Below are positions 60,535-64,000 of a stretch of DNA of 64,000 nucleotides, piece after piece. How positions within the stretch are numbered: the first letter of the stretch is position 1; each line of letters begins with the position of its first letter. Both the position numbers and the translations under genes were made by a program. The DNA lies in NCBI RefSeq assembly GCF_001423185.1, contig NZ_LMOB01000001.1, positions 2,215,889-2,279,888 on the forward strand, written 5' to 3'. The notes below the pieces were generated by a model. It saw nothing but the letters and a program-made list of their open reading frames with translations, was not told the origin of the DNA and did not search any database. Origin of the DNA: Plantibacter sp. Leaf314 (GTDB taxonomy: Bacteria; Actinomycetota; Actinomycetes; Actinomycetales; Microbacteriaceae).

Positions 60535-60567
60535 GCGACTCGTGCAGGACCCCCCTGCATGAGTCGC
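60535..60567 (+). terminator. terminator hairpin after ABC-F gene
   Basis: A 14-bp stem with one G-T pair (arms 60535-60548 and 60554-60567) around a 5-base loop, starting 4 bases after the stop. It is followed by GGGGTTGG, not a T tract. Confidence 0.65.
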
Positions 60568-60639
60568 GGGGTTGGTCAACCCACCGTCGTCCCAGGGTGC
60601 GTTGCCTACGCTTACCAGGACGAACCGATCCCGGAGGTG

Positions 60640-60921
60640 ATGGTCCTGCAGTACAGCATCGCCATCGGGCGCGCTTCATACGACATCGATCCTGCCGTCG
60701 ACGTGCAGGAGCTCATGACCGAGATCGAATCCGCCGTCCAGGCGGGCGGCCGCTTCGTGCGGGTTCCGCTCACCTCCGATCGCGCGGTCAACGTCCTCGT
60801 CAGCCCGGGCCTCCTCATCAGCGTCGAGTCGTTCGCGCATCGGGCGCTCGAGATCGTGCCGTCCCTCGAAGCCGAGCCGCTATCGGGTCTCGACGAATAC
60901 GACGAGTTCGACGAGTTCTGA
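60640..60921 (+). CDS. small acidic protein, function unknown
   Basis: A 93-residue protein that I do not recognise. It begins VLQYSIAIGRASYDID, has a central helix-like AVDVQELMTEIESAVQAGG and a strand-rich VRVPLTSDRAVNVLVSPG, and ends with the acidic, Tyr/Phe-spaced tail DEYDEFDEF. Coding is supported by codon bias, a GGAGG directly upstream (only 2 bases from the ATG, so a nearby alternative start is possible), and lack of an overlapping gene. It sits alone between the ABC-F terminator and a convergent AraC gene. Confidence 0.65.
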   Translation: MVLQYSIAIGRASYDIDPAVDVQELMTEIESAVQAGGRFVRVPLTSDRAVNVLVSPGLLISVESFAHRALEIVPSLEAEPLSGLDEYDEFDEF

Positions 60922-60939
60922 GTCGGCGCGAGCCGGCGG

Positions 60940-61893
60940 TCAGGACCCGAGCGTCGTGCTCGGATACTCGCCGAAGCGGTTCGTGTACGAGGCGGAGAAC
61001 CGTCCGAGGTGGGCGAAGCCCCACCGCTGCGCGATCTCGGCGACGGTGGCACGACCGGGATCGGACCTGCGGAGTTCCTCCTGCACGCGGTCGAGCCGCA
61101 CCCGTCGCAGGTAGTCGATCGCGGTGATGTCGTGTTCGCGGCGGAACGCCGCCTGCAGGCTCCGTTGGCTCATCCCGACCGCCTCGGCCACGTCCTCGGT
61201 GCGGATGGGCAGGTGCGCGTTGGCGATCATGTACTCGACGGCGGCGCGGGTCTTCCCGCCCGACGGCAGCCCGATCTCGACCGGTGCGTGCAGCGCGGTG
61301 TGCGGGAACGTCTCCAAGAGGGCGATCGCGGCAGCACGGTTCGCCTCCGCGCGGAGGAGCGCCGGGCTGGCGTCGTCGTACACGACGCTCGCGACGGTGG
61401 TGACCGAGGCCGCCCAGCGTCGGAGCTGCTCGCCGCTCGGTCGCGCCGTCGTGTCGAACAGGATCGGGCCGCTCGTGCCCTCGACCTCTCCCGCGACCCG
61501 TTCCAGGAACGACCCGTCGAAGTGCATGAGGTTCTGGCGGTAGTCGGTGAAGTCGAACTCGGCGAGCCGATCGTTCGCGAACATCGCCGGCCGACCGTAC
61601 TCGAGCTTGACCGGTGCGCCGGCGAGATCGGTCGCCCCCTGCCCGGCCGTCAGCCACGACACGATGTACTCGCCCTGCGTGAGCACCGTCCCGGTGACGC
61701 GACCGGCGAACTGGGTGGCGCGCAGCGTCAGCTCGTCATCGCCGATCGCCGTGTACCGGAAGGTGAAGGCGGATGCCGTGGGTTCGATGACCATCTCGCC
61801 GGCGTTGTACGCGTCGGAGAACAGGTCTCGAGCCTCATCGACATCTCGACCTGCGACCTCGGACCGCTCAGCGGGCCCACCGTGTTCGCTCAT
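60940..61893 (-). CDS. AraC family transcriptional regulator (paralogue of 8970-9932)
   Basis: A 317-residue AraC/XylS regulator. The C-terminal HTH pair includes IRTEDVAEAVGMSQRSLQAA and ends WGFAHLGRFSASYTNRFGEYP. The N-terminal sensor domain (about 1-200) aligns end to end with the regulator at 8970, sharing QGEYIV, PAMFANDR, FDTT, RPSGE, RAEANR and LLETFPH. The ATG is preceded at 7 bases by the same GTGAGATTCT box. Immediately upstream on the same strand is a small protein that resembles part of this sensor domain. Confidence 0.9.
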   Translation of the reverse strand: MSEHGGPAERSEVAGRDVDEARDLFSDAYNAGEMVIEPTASAFTFRYTAIGDDELTLRATQFAGRVTGTVLTQGEYIVSWLTAGQGATDLAGAPVKLEYGRPAMFANDRLAEFDFTDYRQNLMHFDGSFLERVAGEVEGTSGPILFDTTARPSGEQLRRWAASVTTVASVVYDDASPALLRAEANRAAAIALLETFPHTALHAPVEIGLPSGGKTRAAVEYMIANAHLPIRTEDVAEAVGMSQRSLQAAFRREHDITAIDYLRRVRLDRVQEELRRSDPGRATVAEIAQRWGFAHLGRFSASYTNRFGEYPSTTLGS

Positions 61894-61900
61894 CGTTCAT

Positions 61901-61929
61901 AGAATCTCACGCCGTTCCCGAACTGTCAC
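61901..61929 (-). promoter_or_regulatory. promoter of second AraC gene
   Basis: GTGACA (61929-61924), a 17-base spacer and GATTCT (61906-61901) on the minus strand, with the ATG 7 bases further. The decamer GTGAGATTCT (61910-61901) is identical in sequence and position to that of the related gene at 9932. Confidence 0.5.
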
Positions 61930-61969
61930 CTTCAACGGGACGTTCGGGGGCGGAGCAGTCCACCGCTTG

Positions 61970-62341
61970 TCAGGCGGTCCCTTGCAGGAAGCCGTGTTCG
62001 GCCCCGAGGACACCGGTCAGTGCGGACGACGCCATCGGCGCGAAGCGTGGCAGCATCGTCGTCTCGTGCACGGCCGTCGGGCGCTCCGACCAGATCGTCA
62101 GCACCGTCAACCCACCCTCGGCGCGGAGTGACCAGGCGACGATGTATCTCGTCAGGACGCGGACGGTGTCGCCGCCGACATCGAGTGCGATGGCGGACCG
62201 GCTGAGGGACAGACCACCAGCGACGTCGGCGCCGGAGTGGGAGGTCTCGAAGACGACGTCGGTGCGGTCGAGCAGTCGCCCGACGGTGCGCGCATCGTCC
62301 AACTCGAAGAAGTCGGGCGCGCCAGGGATCGAGATCGGCAT
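61970..62341 (-). CDS. small protein resembling the AraC sensor domain
   Basis: A 123-residue protein without HTH. The stretch VRVLTRYIVAWSLRAEGGLTVL resembles TGTVLTQGEYIVSWLTAGQGATDL of the adjacent AraC regulator. The preceding region (ELDDAR, then strand-rich segments) can be aligned at similar spacing by eye. It could be a sensor-only relative or a decayed paralogue. The ATG at 62341 has GGGGGTGGG upstream. It lies 76 bases upstream of the AraC gene on the same strand. The similarity is weak and unsearched. Confidence 0.55.
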   Translation of the reverse strand: MPISIPGAPDFFELDDARTVGRLLDRTDVVFETSHSGADVAGGLSLSRSAIALDVGGDTVRVLTRYIVAWSLRAEGGLTVLTIWSERPTAVHETTMLPRFAPMASSALTGVLGAEHGFLQGTA

Positions 62342-62429
62342 GGTCCCACCCCCAACTGGTGTGTCATGGACGCCCGACGGCCGGAGCTCGTCGTGGCGGT
62401 GTTCGATCCGCGGTCGCGGAGCCGCGTGC

Positions 62430-62762
62430 CTAGGCTGCGGACTCGACGCGCTTGGTGGCGCCGGCGGCCGGCTCGGGTACGACGCGCATGCCCTTCGCGC
62501 TGTTGGCCTGCTCGAGGAGCGCGGCGAGCCATTCCCGGTTGAGCTCCGGTGCACGGCTGCCGTAGAAGGAGAACTGGAGGGGGATCATCGGGTTCAGCCA
62601 CAGCGACTGACGACCCGTCCCACGACCGGGGACGGCTTCGAGGTGGAAGGCGAAGCTCTCGTTGCGGCGGAACTTCGTGAAGATCACCGTCTGCAGGTGC
62701 GCGAGGAGCCGGTCTTCGATCTCGTGCGGAGTCGGAGGGGTTCCGTAGAGGAGGTTTCCCAT
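62430..62762 (-). CDS. DUF7882-like small protein
   Basis: A 110-residue protein. The pattern MGNLLYG at the start, EIEDRLLAHLQTVI near residue 15, FRRNESFAFHLE near 31, SLWLNPMIPLQFSFYG near 53 and ELNREWLAALLEQANSAKGMRVVPEP near 73 matches my memory of the DUF7882 family, small proteins frequent in Microbacteriaceae and of unknown function (sometimes misannotated as DNA ligase). AAGGGA lies about 14 bases upstream of the ATG. It follows the dGTPase gene on the same strand. Confidence 0.75.
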   Translation of the reverse strand: MGNLLYGTPPTPHEIEDRLLAHLQTVIFTKFRRNESFAFHLEAVPGRGTGRQSLWLNPMIPLQFSFYGSRAPELNREWLAALLEQANSAKGMRVVPEPAAGATKRVESAA

Positions 62763-62819
62763 GAGCGCGCCATCCCTTCTGTTTCGGGACCGAGGTGATT
62801 CCCGGTGCCGGGGATAACG

Positions 62820-62881
62820 CTAGATGTTCTAGTAATCCCGCGCTCGGAACTATCCGAATTGCGCCAGGGGCATTCGGATAG
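62820..62881. promoter_or_regulatory. two palindromes between dGTPase and DUF7882-like gene
   Basis: CTAGA-TGT-TCTAG (62820-62832) and a perfect 10-bp inverted repeat CTATCCGAAT / ATTCGGATAG (62850-62859 and 62872-62881, 12-base loop). The larger one lies 23 bases after the dGTPase stop and may terminate it. The smaller lies in the promoter region of the DUF7882-like gene. Confidence 0.45.
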
Positions 62882-62903
62882 CCGTCCGCCGCTCAGCCGA
62901 CAC

Positions 62904-64000
62904 CTAGCTGCCGAAGGCCCAGGCCTCGCGGTCTCCCCGCAGTCTGGCGGCGAGCGCCGTCGCCTGTTCATCGGTGAGTGAGGCGACGTAGTCGAGGATG
63001 CCACGGGCCCGGCCGAGGCGTCCGAGGGCGCTCGGGTCGGCCAGTGGGCGTCCGGTCTCCGGGTCGTCGGGCAGCCAGTCCGGGTTGTCGGCTCGCAGGC
63101 GGAAGTAGCCGTCGGTGGCCAGTTCGACGAAGTCGAGGAGCTTCTGCGGGGCACGCGGGCCGTCGCGGGGATCGTCGAGCCAGCGGTCGAGTTCACTGAC
63201 GAGGACGTCGAGGACGCGCGACTGTCCTCGCTGATAGGTGGCGAAGTCGGGTCGGTCGATGACGAAGCGCGTGTGGACGAACTTGAGCACGGTGACGTCG
63301 TGCCAGGCCTCGGGGAGGAGCGACACGTGACCGGAGCGCACGTTGGGCTCCTCGACGACGAGGACGGACCGTTGCAGGCGGCCGATCCAGGAGGAGACGA
63401 ACGACTCGATGGCGCGCTCGGTGCGGCTCGATCCGTCGAAAGGGACGGCGAGGAGCCCTTCGACGAGTTCGGTCGCGACCCGCTGCACGGAGGCGCGGAA
63501 GTGCTCGTCGCTCGCGATCCACGGGTCGCGGGAGACGATCCGCCGTCGCAGCAGTTCGAGCGAGTGGCCGGGTGCCCGGTTCCACAGCTCGTCGGCGTCG
63601 AGGGCTGCGAGGGCGCGCTGATCCCGGAGGAAGGTGCGGAACTCGACGGCGACGGCCGCCTGCTGGAGCACGCCGGCCCGGTAGAAGTCGTCGAGGTCGT
63701 GCAGGGAGTAGGCGATGTCGTCGGCCACGTCCATCACGGAGCATTCGACGGTCTGCTGCCAGGGCGCGATAGCCGTGAACGCGCCGCGGGCGTCGAGCAT
63801 GTCGTCGAGGTCGAGTGTGTACGCGGAGAACTTCGGTGGCGCCGTCTCCCAGCGACTCGCGGTCGAGCCGCGCGGCATGCGCGTGGGGTCCGCCGGGTCG
63901 AGGTCGGGGCGGTGGACGGTGCGGCCCCACGGGTACTTGAGCACGGCGGCGCGGGAGGCGGCGGTGAGGTTGAGGCCCTCCTTCACCGTCTCGCACACGT
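62904..64000 (-). CDS. dgt: deoxyguanosinetriphosphate triphosphohydrolase-like protein (partial)
   Basis: At least 365 residues of a dGTPase-family HD-domain hydrolase that removes triphosphate from dNTPs. The visible part opens with ETVKEGLNLTAASRAAVLKYPWG and contains the metal-binding aspartate motif MDVADDIAYSLHDLDDFY near residue 90 of the visible part, then a helical C-terminal region. The N-terminus with the HD histidines lies beyond the window edge. Usual total length is about 400-500 residues. It is upstream of the DUF7882-like gene on the same strand. Confidence 0.88.
   Translation of the reverse strand, partial: VCETVKEGLNLTAASRAAVLKYPWGRTVHRPDLDPADPTRMPRGSTASRWETAPPKFSAYTLDLDDMLDARGAFTAIAPWQQTVECSVMDVADDIAYSLHDLDDFYRAGVLQQAAVAVEFRTFLRDQRALAALDADELWNRAPGHSLELLRRRIVSRDPWIASDEHFRASVQRVATELVEGLLAVPFDGSSRTERAIESFVSSWIGRLQRSVLVVEEPNVRSGHVSLLPEAWHDVTVLKFVHTRFVIDRPDFATYQRGQSRVLDVLVSELDRWLDDPRDGPRAPQKLLDFVELATDGYFRLRADNPDWLPDDPETGRPLADPSALGRLGRARGILDYVASLTDEQATALAARLRGDREAWAFGS

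Overview
The window is a gene-dense, high-GC stretch in which nearly every ORF has the strong GC third-position bias of actinobacteria. Short intergenic gaps, many leaderless promoters, several sugar-uptake and glycoside hydrolase genes, and a small protein that looks like the Microbacteriaceae-restricted DUF7882 family together suggest a plant- or soil-associated member of Microbacteriaceae. That placement is inference; no rRNA or tRNA gene is present. No CRISPR array, insertion sequence, prophage or integrase was seen, and no gene-free gap exceeds 300 bases.

Region 1 (1-14917) is a carbohydrate island. It holds a partial uronate isomerase diverging from a sugar ABC uptake operon (binding lipoprotein plus two permeases, no ATPase). 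That operon runs on into a sugar isomerase/epimerase, a Gfo/Idh/MocA dehydrogenase, a second isomerase and a LacI regulator. A GrpB protein, a RidA protein and an AraC regulator separate this from a GH36 alpha-galactosidase, a divergent ROK regulator and a second dehydrogenase-isomerase pair. Matching 16-bp LacI-type operators sit over the -35 boxes of uronate isomerase, of the ABC operon and of the second dehydrogenase-isomerase operon, so one regulator probably controls all three.

Region 2 (14950-30583) is built around molybdenum cofactor. It contains a soluble sulfite-oxidase-like enzyme with its own flavin reductase and a four-cysteine protein, moeB/moeZ, moeA, a moaC-mog fusion, moaE, moaD, moaA and a membrane sulfite-oxidase-like enzyme. 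A TetR-controlled hydrolase, a VOC protein, a UvrA paralogue, a small membrane protein and a BLUF blue-light sensor lie between these genes.

Region 3 (30584-40756) has a heterodimeric ABC exporter with one degenerate ATP site, a secreted-type beta-helix protein divergent from a surface acyltransferase, a membrane protein, a NUDIX hydrolase and an aldo/keto reductase. It ends in a compound palindromic repeat between convergent genes.

Region 4 (40770-50389) is catabolic: PutA with a divergent LysR, an aldo/keto reductase flanked by two copies of a short repeat, then IclR divergent from a CoA-transferase (two subunits) and thiolase operon. A reductase-family gene follows.

Region 5 (50493-64000) begins with a HipBA toxin-antitoxin pair with an overlapping palindromic operator. 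Then come a GH30 glycosidase, a NUDIX hydrolase, a peptidase-amidohydrolase-transporter series, a phosphotransferase and an ABC-F protein. It closes with a small acidic protein, a second AraC regulator closely related to the first, a possible sensor-only relative of that regulator, a DUF7882-like protein and a partial dGTPase.

Many genes start 6-7 bases after a -10 box with no Shine-Dalgarno sequence. I used this to choose several starts.
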